Shown here piece after piece: positions 47,643 to 58,276 of a stretch of 64,000 nt of DNA. The notes beneath the pieces are model-generated. The model was not told the origin of the DNA and searched no databases. It saw only the letters and a program-made list of their open reading frames with translations. Both the position numbers and the translations under genes were made by a program. This stretch comes from Chaetomium olivaceum (taxonomy: Eukaryota; Ascomycota; Sordariomycetes; Sordariales; Chaetomiaceae), in contig JAYWVB010000015.1 in the NCBI GenBank assembly GCA_039881045.1, positions 434,001-498,000 of the forward strand. The letters are read 5' to 3'. Positions within the stretch are counted from its first letter, which is position 1; each line of letters opens with the position of its first letter.

Positions 47643-50420
47643 GGGTGGTCGTGGCAAACAGGCGCCGGGCCCGGCACAGTGTAGATTTTCCCGGAATTAC
47701 GGAACACAGCGCTGCTGTCCTGCTGCAGGGCGTCAACCGCCAATTTGGGCAGTTGAAGGGTGTGACGGGACCGTGACAGCGCCACGCATTCGATTTACTT
47801 CTTCGTTCCGGCGTACAGGGCTTCAAATGCAAGTGGCCGGCCGGCAGATGCCTTGCGCCAGGTTGCGATGCAGTGTCGTTTTTAGGGACGAGAGACGGGC
47901 CAGGGACTTGGATTGGACCAGGGGATTGGACGCCGGGAATCGAAGATGAGAGCCAGGCAACGGTGTTTCGATCTCGCAGGGCTGCAATGGCGAACTAGAA
48001 TCTTTTGTTAGCCGATCAGATACGATTCGCTGGCCGGCGCAACTGCGGGCGGCGGAACTGAAACAAACGCGACGCTGGGGACTCGAAACTCGACAGAACA
48101 GGAAGGCGGGTACAGAAGATTCCCGTGGCAGCCGGGAGACGAATGCGGCCGGGGGCCCTCCGGGTCCCGATGGTTGGACATGTTAGAGAATGCGGGCAAG
48201 TGGCACATCACGCAAGCCCCGAGTATTGCCGTACAGGCACATACAAAAGACCAAGGTCGGACGTCCACGAGGCACCGACCTGTGTCAGCACTGCGACTTC
48301 AGTGAAGCGGCACTGGCGCATGTGTGAGGCGATCGCCGGTCTCAGTGGTCACCACCATGTCCCCATGTCGAATGCCACGGGAAGGGAAGCATGCGCGAGG
48401 CGAGAGCTGACAAAAACACGGCAGGCATCGCCTGCTAATGGGAGCTTCCAGCACAAGCGGGCGACGACGGCAAGGACAGGCGTGGGCAGGGGCAGCTGCA
48501 TTCGTTGGGGCTGAGAACGAGGGAGAAGCGCTCCTCGTTCGACAAGAAAGGAAAACGGGAGACGCACCTACGAGGTGACTTCTTACTGTCAGACCACTGG
48601 CAAGCATTGATCGACGCCACTCATGGACAGAGAGATTGGTGCTCGGCTGGCGCTCGGTTGGTGTTGCACGAGCAGGATAGATGGAGGCGTTTGGTAGATA
48701 TTTCGGCGCAGCAAAGCAGGTCGCTGGCACAGCGGTCGGAGCTTGCGTGGATTCGCTGTTATTCGACGTCGCCGGTGTAGTTACTGTGCACCGCGTAGGT
48801 AGCATGCAGCGCAAGATGACAGCAGCTGCGGTCGGTGTCAAGGTCAGACCACCCCAAGTCAAGTCGTCGCGTTGTCCCTTTCTCCGATGGAGTTGAGAGA
48901 GATTTCCAAGTCTCCTGAAGTGCTCCCAGCCATGGGGGTACACCAGGTCCAGGGTTTGACACGGCCCATTGGCAGCTCCGAGAGCGGTTTAGTGCGTTGA
49001 AAGGGGGTTTTGAGATGAATTCCCGGTTGTTTGAGTGGGCGATCCATCCCATGCGCCGGCAAGGGGTGCTGTCTTGGCTCTGGCGATCTTGGAAATGGCC
49101 CGGTTCGAGGTGGGTCTCTTCGAAAGACCAGACCAGACCTGTTGCTTCCCGGGTGTATTCCGAGCCTTGCTGGTTGACTGAATAGGTGCCGTTCAAGTTG
49201 GGGATTATCATTGTCAAGCAGATCCGCGCCGTACTCTGAAATACACTGCTTATGATCATATGCGATCGGTGGAAGAGAAGGGGCAAGTCGACAGTAAAGA
49301 AATGACGGCGATGCCCGTGTCTCCATTCTCGGATGAAAAGACGAGTGGGGCCACTGTCGGCAGAGGTGGGATCGGTGCAAACGGATGGTAAGCTAGCCCC
49401 TGCAGCTCCACACTTTGAAATTTCGGGGCCCCTCGCGGCGTGGAGCACGAGCGACCTTCGAGAACTTGTCCCTCCAAACATCATGACTCGGTCGATGGCT
49501 TTGTTTCCATCCCCAGCTTAACTCTGCATTCTCATTGACCCATAAAACTGTTTGCACACAACAAGGCATTCGGCACTGGTAAATAGAGGGTAAGCCAACA
49601 AGGAAATCTGAGACCAGGCCGGGTGGTCAAAGTGTTCCGACCCACGCAGGAATAAATGCGGGGGGTGAGACCTTCCCGCAGGCGGCCCACAGTCAAAGAG
49701 CTCTGTGCGCAAGGTGGGTTGTCTGTCTCGGTCATCAACAACCGACTCAAACTCAGGTTAGATCACTTCAGCGCACAGGCACACAAACATGTCTCCCGAT
49801 AACGGCACGTGAACGCCAGAGAACGCTATATTCTACCGAACTAGGTCTAGGTAAAAAAAGAAAAGCCCGCGAGCGAGTTCATGTTATAGTAGTCATGTAT
49901 TTATGGCATTTGCTGCCCGTTATCATGTTACCTATAATCAGCGACGAGAAAGCTCGTGCTTCGATACGTCGCCGGGGTTAAGGTGCAACAACACCACGCC
50001 TGTCCGGTTGGTGATCTAGGAGAAGTGCTTCGACCGGAACTATCAGAATGAACCGAAAATCATACGGTGGTCCGGTTAGACCTTTCGTTTTTACCCGGAG
50101 ACATTGCCACAGTGTGACGGGTTGTCCTCGACATGCTACCCCAAGGCTTTTATATCAATAAGGGGGTCACGGTCAGTGCCACTCATCACACAATAAAAAG
50201 CTCTCAAGAGCTGGAGTACCCGTTCATTCGTACTCGAGCAACCCAAAATATCTGAACAGAGCTCCGGCGATAGCTACTTGCATAGCCCGTTAAGAAGTCA
50301 TATCGAGATGCTAGGGGTTGGAGATACAGGATGATCCTGATTGTTCGTCCACACTCGTAAATAGCTATCCTGCCTCCCTCTTGCAGCCTTTTCCTTGCCT
50401 ATGCTTCTACTTGACCCCCA
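47643..50420. other. Intergenic region
   Basis: Upstream of the large gene and downstream of the acidic repeat gene, both on the minus strand. The 214-codon frame at 48299-48943 (-) shows no recognisable domain. Part may be a long 5' leader. Confidence 0.55.
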
Positions 50421-51841
50421 CTACAACACCCAAAGTACACCAACGATAAAGATGACCGTGGCCACACCCATGTTACCGCGCAGGTTGCCCCCGCCGTTGA
50501 TAACGGCACGCTTGGCGTTTCGCTGCTCCACCTGCTGATGCTTTGCCTCTTGTCCCTTGAAACCAAATGGGTGGGAGTGTGAGCCGTGATGACCATGATG
50601 GCCATGATGACCGTGGTGGCCATGTTCCTCACCTTCGCTTTCATTTTCACCCCTCACCCTCACCTTCACCCTCGCCTTCACCTTCACCTTCTCCCTCTCC
50701 CTCATCCTCTCCCTCGCCTTCACCCTCGCCTTCACCCTCGCCTTCTCCCTCGCCTTCACCCTCGCCTTCTCCCTCGCCTTCACCCTCGCCTTCTCCCTCG
50801 TCTTCACCTTCACCTTCCCCCTCACCCTCATCCTCACCCTCACCCTCACCCTCACCTTCACCCTCGCCTTCTCCCTCGCCTTCACCTTCACCTTCTCCCT
50901 CACCTTCACCCTCATCCTCACCCTCACCTTCTCCCTCGCCATCATCCTCTCCCTCTCCCTCGCCCTCGCCTTCACCCTCGTCTTCATCCTCTCCGTCTCC
51001 TTCACCGTCACCCTCATCCTTATCTTCACCTTCTCCCTCACCTTCACCCTCGCCATCATCCTCTCCCTCTCCCTCGCCCTCGCCTTCACCCTCGTCTTCA
51101 TCCTCTCGGTCTCCTTCACCGTCACCCTCACCCTCGTCTCCACCACCAGACTCATCCCCAGAAGACTCGTCAGAAGTATCACATTCCCATTCCTCCTCAC
51201 CCTTCTGATGTGTGACTACTTCCTCCTGGTCGATATCCACAGCAGCCGTTCGGGTCAGTTTGGGGGCCTTGCCCTTCTTGGTGGTGTCCTCAGACTTGCC
51301 CTGCTCTTTTCCCTTGTTGTGCTTGGACTTCTCTTTGCCCTTCTTATCATCATGCTCGCTCTTCTTCACGTGGCCCTTCTTTTCGTCATGACCCTTCTGA
51401 TCGTGACCCTTCTCACCATGGCCTTTCTTCTCATCGTAGCCCTTGTTGTCTTTACCCTCACCCTTGGGCTTTCCTTTGCCCTCGGCTTCGCCGGTGCGCT
51501 TGTCGACCGTGGCGGCCCTGATCACTGCATTATAGGAACTGTTGGACGAGCCATAAGCATTACGACGAGACAAATTGATGAACACTGAGCCCGTCGAGCG
51601 GGGAACGGGGTCGGCGGCCCGAGTAGAAGCAACCGTGGCGTTGGAAACCGGACGCAGGGTTGACAACTGGGGCAGAGCCCAGACACATGCTGCCTGCACG
51701 AGGATGTCAGCGGGCTCATCCACAGTTGATGCCAAGAGAGTAGGTTGGGTGTGGGAGCACTGTGTCGAAGGATACAAGGAACTGAAGAGAGCAAGTTTGA
51801 CATACCAATGCGGCACTGACCGCAACAACTGGGGCCTTCAT
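50421..51841 (-). CDS. Secreted, probably GPI-anchored acidic Glu-Gly repeat protein with His-rich segment
   Basis: Exon 1 (51841-51806) and exon 2 (from 51693; 112-nt GTATGT..GTGCAG intron) together build a textbook signal peptide, MKAPVVAVSAALAACVWALP. Next come a short Thr/Ser region, a Lys/Gly/Glu/His-rich block (YDEKKGHGEKGHDQKGHDEK), then ~160 residues of almost pure Glu-Gly with Asp. The Glu-Gly frame reaches TGA at 50647-50649. One base over, the sequence continues ENESEGEEHG, then HGHHGHHGHHGHH, and ends GNMGVATVIFIVGVLWVL, a hydrophobic tail of the GPI-signal kind. Removing one G from the GGGG before the TGA gives a continuous 435-residue protein. No known domain. A wall or surface polyanion that binds cations is a reasonable inference. 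TATATAGC on the minus strand at 51962-51969 fits a promoter. Confidence 0.72.
50650..51147. repeat. ~500-bp hexanucleotide-type minisatellite (Glu-Gly coding)
   Basis: Units of GAGGGT/GAGGGC (minus strand) with GAC, GAT and AAG interruptions repeat for ~500 bp; longer blocks such as EGEDKDEGDGEGDGEDEDEG recur in near-identical form, showing segmental duplication. The unit is a multiple of three, so length changes keep frame. The plus strand reads as Ser-Pro, an antisense shadow. Confidence 0.9.
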
Positions 51842-52604
51842 GGTCAAGTAAAAACTGATGGATAGTAAGAGAAACGATTTGCTGGTTTGGTGCTCCAAGA
51901 AAAGACGAAGAGCGATGACAAGAAGAAGAGGGAGATGCAGAAGCACAAGCAAAAGGCCCATGCTATATACTTCAATTCTCCGGAACAGTGCTCCGCATCA
52001 ACATCAGGCGGCTGGCATGCTCACGCATCTAGACCATCAACAACGAAACACTCCAGACCGCATCCGATGTCCAGTTGCTCACGATGACGAGTTGGAGTTG
52101 TCATTTGTCGCCGGGTTGTCATGGAGAAGGGAAAGCGTTAGCGTGTACTGTGGAGAGAACATAATGGCTGGACCGGGACTTGACAGCTGCATGATCTGAT
52201 GTTTTAGCTTGCGTGTGAATCCAGACCGTGGCCGCCGGTTCGAACACAGGCTAGCGTGCCGTTCAAAACATCTCCTCTGCACTCCGGTATGCGTTGCTTT
52301 GGGGCAACCAACTGTCGCACCGCGCGGGCCATTGTTCCGCCCTAGGGCACACCCGACTGTGTTCCTCAGGTTGACTGGTGTTAAGACGTGTGCTTTGGAA
52401 GCCAACACCCGCCACACGCCGCATAAACGACTTGATCCGGTTTCCTGTTTTGTCAACAGGCGGTGCCCTGCAGAAGAAAAATGACAATAGTTTCTCCAAC
52501 CCCCTATACCCAGACCACCAAACCCCGTAAGATGCTCGCTGTTGTACCTTGATGACAAACTAACGTCTGTTTTGAACCACAAGCCCCGACGCAAACCCCT
52601 CCCC
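51842..52604. promoter_or_regulatory. Intergenic region with TATA-box candidate for the acidic repeat gene
   Basis: Minus-strand TATATAGC at 51962-51969 lies ~120 nt upstream of ATG 51841. The rest is the downstream region of the Orm gene; no ORF of note. Confidence 0.5.
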
Positions 52605-53322
52605 TTAGTCCTCAGGAACCCCCGAGAATAGCCCGACACGCATACGGTGGCTCTGTCACTAGGCATTAGACGTTATCCACCGGGAAAGTGGACGAGTGGG
52701 GACAAACTCACAAAAGGCAGTTTCGGTATGATGACAGCCAGAACCGCAAGGAAATTGATGGTAAAGTACGTCAGGTCGTAATGGGTGTAGTGTGTGCTCA
52801 GGAGGAAGAGCACGATAGGGACACTCAGTAAAAATTTCTTGGCAGGCGTGTACTGGGCCCCGTCATCGATCTGCTCCCACATGTTGAGGTTGTCGTAAGC
52901 CCCACCGTTGAACTCGAACGGTACCCCACGAACGTAGTGGAACATGAGATACGAGCCAAACATGTATGTGATGTTGGTCAGTGTCCATGATGTTTCTTGA
53001 GAGACGCCGGGAATGATGTCGTAGAAGATCTTGAGGCAGGCGATCAGAACCGGATGGATGGTCCAAGCACCTGTTAGTTATGAGTGTTAGCCGGAGTTGG
53101 TCTCTTTGCTCTGCGCACTGCGTTTGTAGGAGGTGCTTTTCTTCGACACGCGAGGCACATTACCAGGAGCTCGGATCATAGCGTACCTTTTGCATTGACC
53201 CAGTTCGCGTTCAGATTCGGCAGCGCAGACTGGTCGCTGAGCTGCTCAATAGGCTCGGGGGGTTCGTGGTAGACCTGAAGAATGCTACTAGATCTCCTCC
53301 TCCTGCCGGTCTTGTCCGCCAT
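52605..53322 (-). CDS. orm1: Orm1/Orm2 (ORMDL) family sphingolipid regulator
   Basis: Exons 53322-53187, 53070-52712 and 52652-52605 (introns 116 and 59 nt; GTACGC..AACAG and GTGAGT..GACAG) give 180 residues, the usual length. The core is unmistakable: LNANWVNAKGAWTIHPV across the first splice, SWTLTNITYMFGSYLMFHYV, GGAYDNLNMWEQIDDGAQYT, PAKKFLLSVPIVLFLLSTHYT and FTINFLAVLAVIIPKLPF. Four membrane segments are expected in the endoplasmic reticulum, where Orm proteins bind serine palmitoyltransferase and hold back sphingolipid synthesis. The N-terminus has basic and Ser residues (RRRRSSS), matching the site where yeast Orm proteins are phosphorylated to relieve inhibition. The last exon adds SHRMRVGLFSGVPED. 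Confidence 0.93.
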
Positions 53323-54516
53323 CCTGCCGTGCGTGACCCCACGACGCGGAGGATTCGTGCTCGCGTCGTAGGAGACGGTCCGAGAGAGAAGTATAGGGGA
53401 CGACAGTTTGACGGTGTTGGATCGCCGCGAGGTGCGACGCTCGGGCGGATAGGCGCAACGGATAGTTCGGAGTTCGGAACGGACGCAGGTAAGCTCGGTT
53501 GAAATCGAGCACAAGGTCACACAGCGTTGGTTGATGAGAACAATGGGCGTGCTGCTGGCGAGATGATGTCACACTCGTTGTGATGTCCGCGACATTCGAG
53601 ACACCAAAGTATTTTTTTTTTGTATTCGGGAGCAAAGCTTGCACGAGCTACCAGAGAGCGAACTCGGGGATGGTTCTGGTAGGGGGTACCCAACGATACG
53701 CGATGACGACGGCGCCAGCGACGGGTATGGACTGCAGTTGGAGACGGTGGCACGGCCGGTGGTGGGTTGAGTGGGCGTGACCGATTGGACAACCAGCACG
53801 CGGTGCCGCTGCCTTGCCGCGCCAGGAGGATGACCCGGATGGTCGGGACTAAACGAGAGATGGCGATGGAGAAGCTGCTCGCAGCTATGTGAATGCTCCC
53901 GTTTCCAGAATTCGAATTCGAGACGCGTAAGCGGTAGGCAGAAGAGAAGAAAGAGGTTAATGGAAACCTTGGAAGCTGGGTGCATGCAGGTGGCAATCTG
54001 GCCAGAACCCGAGAAAGGTGCACGAAGATGAGAACCCGGGTACCTCCACTCTGGCGTGTCGCCGGAGATTGAAGAGGAGCAGACTGCCCTTCGAACATCG
54101 GACACTAACATTTCAGCTAATACTGACATGCACACATTACGGCTGGTAACGTTCATGCATGTATTTGTATTGTGTATGTATGTATGTACCTGTATTGTTG
54201 GCATTCGTATTTCAGCTTTGGGGTAACTACCTAATTTCTCGGACGGTGTTGAGAGTGGGGCAATTGTGGCTTGGCTTCGAGTCTCCACACCAAAAATTAC
54301 AGGCAATGGTTCGCGACTTTCCATCAACAGGGAGTATTTGCGCCAGCAATCAAGCTCCTCGAGAAGTCCCTCCGATTCGAAATCTTCGATCTTGCAATTG
54401 GCTTTCGTTGATAGGCGAGACAATATTGCCTAACCCCGAGACAAAGTGGAAAACTACGGCTGGGGCGTTCTATACGAGGCAACGACTTCCGTGGCTGAAA
54501 CCAAGGGCGCTGAACA
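53323..54516. other. Divergent intergenic region
   Basis: Holds the promoters of the Orm (-) and zinc-knuckle (+) genes. A 9-base T run lies near 53613 and a tgtatg-type short repeat at ~54175-54190. No credible ORF. Confidence 0.55.
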
Positions 54517-56589
54517 ATGGACAACGCCGTTCAGCCGATCGAGAAGCTGGACGAAGCCTCTCCTCAGCTTATGCCAGGGAAAAAGCGCCCGGCCGCTGTA
54601 TATGATTCCGAGGGCCGCGGGGATGGTGCTGGCGATCGGAAGGAGCACTTGGAGGATGTCAGCCTCCCGTCTCCAAAGAGACTGAAAGCAGCTGAATCTT
54701 TGGACGAAGCCGAGGTACCCGACCCGACGGCGCCATCGGGGCCTGAACCATTAATGGCGGATTCTATCACTGGTCAGACCCCTTCAAGGGCGCACGGTGG
54801 GTGGAATCGGGGTATCAATAGCGGCTTGCGGACTTCATTTGCCGGCAAGGACAACCTTCGAAAACCGCCATTCAAGGAGTCTTCACGATCTCCCCCGCAA
54901 CCGCCTACCGAGTCGATGGACGTCGACAACTTGGCTATGCCCCCGGCAGATGCCAACCTCTCCAGGCTTAGCGGTGGGGGTGTATGGCAGGATGGATTTA
55001 CGAAGTGGTGTGTGCGATTGATGGCATTGAACAAAGACCGGGAAGATTTGAGAGATAGCCCGGCTCTTTTGAGAGAGGCTTGGGGCTTATGGCTCGAGAC
55101 TCGGACGTCCTTGTCACAAGCCCACCGCACCGCCGCTGTACAAGCAGCCAAGGAGGCGAAGTTGGACGCGGAGAAGCTTCAGGGCATGTCCTTGGAAGCT
55201 TTGGGAACCGATATTGAAGGGCCGTGGAATGATTCTCCGACACAGCTCGGGCAGTCTGAGAGTACGGTGTCGGAGCAAACAAGTAACGCGCAGCCCATGG
55301 ACAACACACCCTCGTCCCTCGGCGGGCAGGAAGCAAACGACTGGGTTAATCCACCACCCCCGTCGTGTTCCGATTTTGACGTCGGACAAAAAGGTCAACG
55401 CGGTTGGGAGGAGAGGTTCATGACATGGTGCAAGTCACTTATTCAGCTGAACGAGCGCAAGATTAAGGTTGGCACAGACCGGGAACGGAATCGGCTGACG
55501 GCTTCATATGTGAAATGGGTCGGGACCATTGAAGGGCTGACGAAACCGAAAGCGGCCGCTGCTCGCCGGGCAGCAATCCATTACGCCCAAGATAACAGCG
55601 CTCTAGTCGTGGCTCTATTCGCTAGTCTGCCGCCCGGCGGCAGACTTCAAACTAGCGACACAGTTTCGCCGTCACCGAAAGAATCCGCACCTTCGCCGAT
55701 GGCCGCCAATTCCGACGGGCTCGACGAAGAGTCCTATGCGGAATACCGTGAGAGGTATTTCCCGGGAGTCGGTCTCGACGCGACTTTCTGCCACGCATGC
55801 GCGTCCCGCGACCACGACACGTTTGATTGCCTCGAGACAACGTGCCGCTTCTGCCGCGCTGTTGAGCACAGGTCATTTGGCTGCCCGACGCGTTTCCGTT
55901 GCACAAAATGCAGGCAACTCGGTCATCTCAAGAAAAACTGCACCGAAAAGTTGGCATTGCCGCTGGAGGAAGTGGAATGCGCCTTTTGCCAGTCGCGCGA
56001 CCATGTCGACGCGTCCTGCCATGAGCTTTGGAGAAGCTTCTCGTTCAACCCTAGCACGGTCCGCAAGGTCCGTTCGCTCCCGGTATTTTGCTACTGCTGC
56101 GGTCGCCAGGGACATTACGGCCCCGCCTGCGGACTCAACCCGCACAAGACAAGGGAAGAGGTTTGGGAGACATGGAGTCAAGCGAATTGTGACCGCTACC
56201 AGGACCCGGCCTCATCAGAGATGGCGATAGCTTTCCGAACCTCCATCGGGGCGGTCTCCTCGTCCGAACGACCTGATCTTGGTAAGGGCATGGTCCCTAA
56301 GAGACACATCTTCTTCGAGGAGGCTGATGATGATGACGAGGCAGAGGAGTTCATCCGGCCGCCTGTGCAAAAGAACGCGCGGGTTGGCAACATTAGCTTT
56401 GCTGGCAACGGAGGAGACCACGGCGGGAGACGGCCCAACAAGCAATACAATGACAGGAACGGGAGGCCGGGATTTACACAACCGCCACTCCCTCCTGGGC
56501 CTCCCCCTCCCTTACCGCCACAAGGCTCTCATCACCAAAACCGGAGAAATGGCGGTCGGCGAAGAGCGGGAGGAGCGAGATACCCGTAG
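54517..56589 (+). CDS. CCHC zinc-knuckle protein, Air1/Air2-like, with a duplicated upstream module
   Basis: A single exon encodes 690 residues. The N-terminal ~150 are disordered. Residues ~156-215 (GFTKWCVRLMALN..W..) and ~296-358 (RFMTWCKSLIQLN..W..) are diverged copies of one helical unit. Residues ~424-540 contain a row of zinc knuckles: FCHACASRDHDTFDC, CRFCRAVEHRSFGC, CTKCRQLGHLKKNC, CAFCQSRDHVDASC and CYCCGRQGHYGPAC, five in all. The tail is acidic, then Arg/Gly/Pro-rich (QPPLPPGPPPPLPP). In yeast, Air proteins with five knuckles bridge RNA and the poly(A) polymerase of the TRAMP complex, which feeds nuclear RNA to the exosome. Knuckle number and spacing fit that role; the duplicated module is not part of the yeast proteins. 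The ATG is the first in a 690-codon frame. Confidence 0.78.
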   Translation: MDNAVQPIEKLDEASPQLMPGKKRPAAVYDSEGRGDGAGDRKEHLEDVSLPSPKRLKAAESLDEAEVPDPTAPSGPEPLMADSITGQTPSRAHGGWNRGINSGLRTSFAGKDNLRKPPFKESSRSPPQPPTESMDVDNLAMPPADANLSRLSGGGVWQDGFTKWCVRLMALNKDREDLRDSPALLREAWGLWLETRTSLSQAHRTAAVQAAKEAKLDAEKLQGMSLEALGTDIEGPWNDSPTQLGQSESTVSEQTSNAQPMDNTPSSLGGQEANDWVNPPPPSCSDFDVGQKGQRGWEERFMTWCKSLIQLNERKIKVGTDRERNRLTASYVKWVGTIEGLTKPKAAAARRAAIHYAQDNSALVVALFASLPPGGRLQTSDTVSPSPKESAPSPMAANSDGLDEESYAEYRERYFPGVGLDATFCHACASRDHDTFDCLETTCRFCRAVEHRSFGCPTRFRCTKCRQLGHLKKNCTEKLALPLEEVECAFCQSRDHVDASCHELWRSFSFNPSTVRKVRSLPVFCYCCGRQGHYGPACGLNPHKTREEVWETWSQANCDRYQDPASSEMAIAFRTSIGAVSSSERPDLGKGMVPKRHIFFEEADDDDEAEEFIRPPVQKNARVGNISFAGNGGDHGGRRPNKQYNDRNGRPGFTQPPLPPGPPPPLPPQGSHHQNRRNGGRRRAGGARYP

Positions 56590-58276
56590 AGACATGGTTT
56601 GTTGCGATGAGGGGGAGGGGTTCGCCCTTCGGCCTTGGGGCGGCGGAATCATTTCCACCCCGCTGGGGAACAGCCCGCATCCCCTAGACATCACCATCTC
56701 AACAACCTCGACATGCAACATGGTACGAGTTACTCTTTTAAGCAGGGACTCGAACAACGTGGGGTGCGGGATGGGCTCAAGCGTTGCCGAGTCCAATAAA
56801 AAACACGACGTTGACCATTGATTGCCGGAATGTGCCATTTGCATTTCCGCTTCTGGCATGTTTCATCAGGCGTGTGTTCTGGGCCTGTCAATAGCGGTGA
56901 GGAGGGAAGCGATCGGTGAGAGATTTATCCGTCGCAAAGCTATGCGGTCTGGAAATCAGGGGAGGAAGAGGTGAGGGCGGGGGCAAAGGGAGTGGAGAAG
57001 AAAGCAATGGCAGGTGGATTGGTGGATTGCCAGTGGGACAGACCGACGACGCGTCCAACATTGCTCCATTTGGTGTGATTGAACCCCCCTCTTACCCCTC
57101 CACCAAAGCTTCTGAGGACCCTTCGAGGAAGCACGGATACCAAGAGGGTCGGGACTGGAGAATCGTGAGGTCGAGGGAAACCAGAAGGGCACATGCTCAA
57201 ATCGAACATCAACCTGTCGTCTCCCCCCAGGACGGGGGGCGCTTAATCTTTTATGTGATCGGCTGTGGATCGCCATCGCGCCAGTTTCGTGTGGCAGTCG
57301 CGCGTGTCTCGCGCCGCGTGGCGGCCAAGACCCAATCATCGACGACGTCGCCCCCTTACACGTCGCTTCATTGGTTGACCGCCCAAAAAGCGTGGCTTCT
57401 GTGTGCTTCTCCCGCCTCACCGTTTATCGATAGCGCTTCCCCTTGTCCTTCCCCGCAGCCCCTCTCCTGCACTCCTTGCAGAATGTTTCTTGTTTCATGC
57501 CCTCTCACTGGATGGGAGAAGTTGGCCTTGAGACTGGCTGCAGACGGCCGCATTGGTGCCATGCAAGAGGTCTGTCCTCCGGCCACTCAAGTGGCCCGGC
57601 GCGGTCCGCCACGTCGGGCGCGGACGCGGCGACCGGTCATTCCCTGCCATTGAACCCGTACCTGCTCCTGCGTGCCGAACCTGCACTCCTGCACTACGGC
57701 TGCGAGGTGCATGGAGCTAGTGAGTCACTCATCACCACTCCTTTTCGGCCCTCAACGGTCTGGGGCGACGACCGCGGGACGACCATTCCATGTCGAAATC
57801 GCGCAAGGGAAAGCAAGGGGGGAGATGGAGGGGGCAGAGGTCCTATCCATGGCCTTCCATGGCACATGGGGTGATCTGTGACCCAATATAACAAGACCCC
57901 TCTTCGGTTTTGTCGATGTCGATGCCCTGATCGAGGTTTTCCTCTCTCCCTCTCCTGATTTCTCCGGCATCATTTATTCATAGTCCGTGGTTCCCTGGCG
58001 GTGCCCTCAGTGTTCCCATCCAGTAATATTGAATGTCATCTCTCTCATTCACGTCTCTTTTTCATGAGTTGCCAATAGCGTCTCGTCTGTGTCCCGCCTC
58101 TTGAATTCATATCGGGCCGACAACCCTATCCTCGACAACACAAGCACAATATTCATACTTCATCAAGCTCAAATCGGAAGTCCACCCACAAGTCGTTTTT
58201 GCAAGTCAGCGCGTCAGTCCTTCACACACAAAGACACATTTCGATCCCGCCGTCGCCTTCACGACATGCAAGCACC
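56590..58276. other. Intergenic region
   Basis: Lies between two plus-strand genes. The 245-codon frame at 56916-57653 is Arg/Pro/Ser-rich without domain signs. The last ~200 bp are A/C-rich, as in 5' leaders. Confidence 0.55.

Noticed and set aside
48299..48943. 214-codon minus-strand frame
   Set aside because: Cys/Pro/Arg-rich, no domain; lies in the likely upstream region of the large gene.
50421..51200. Minus-strand frame of Val/Arg/Lys repeats (..VRVRVRMRVRG..) as a separate gene
   Set aside because: It is the shifted reading of the same repeat; only its last ~80 residues are protein-like and they belong to the acidic protein after the G-run shift.
50567..51208. Plus-strand Ser-Pro repeat frame over the minisatellite
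   Set aside because: It is the antisense reading of the Glu-Gly repeat; the minus strand has the signal peptide, intron and anchor tail.
52225..52260. Possible tRNA T-arm (GGTTCGAAC) near 52231
   Set aside because: No matching acceptor stem or D/anticodon arms could be folded around it.
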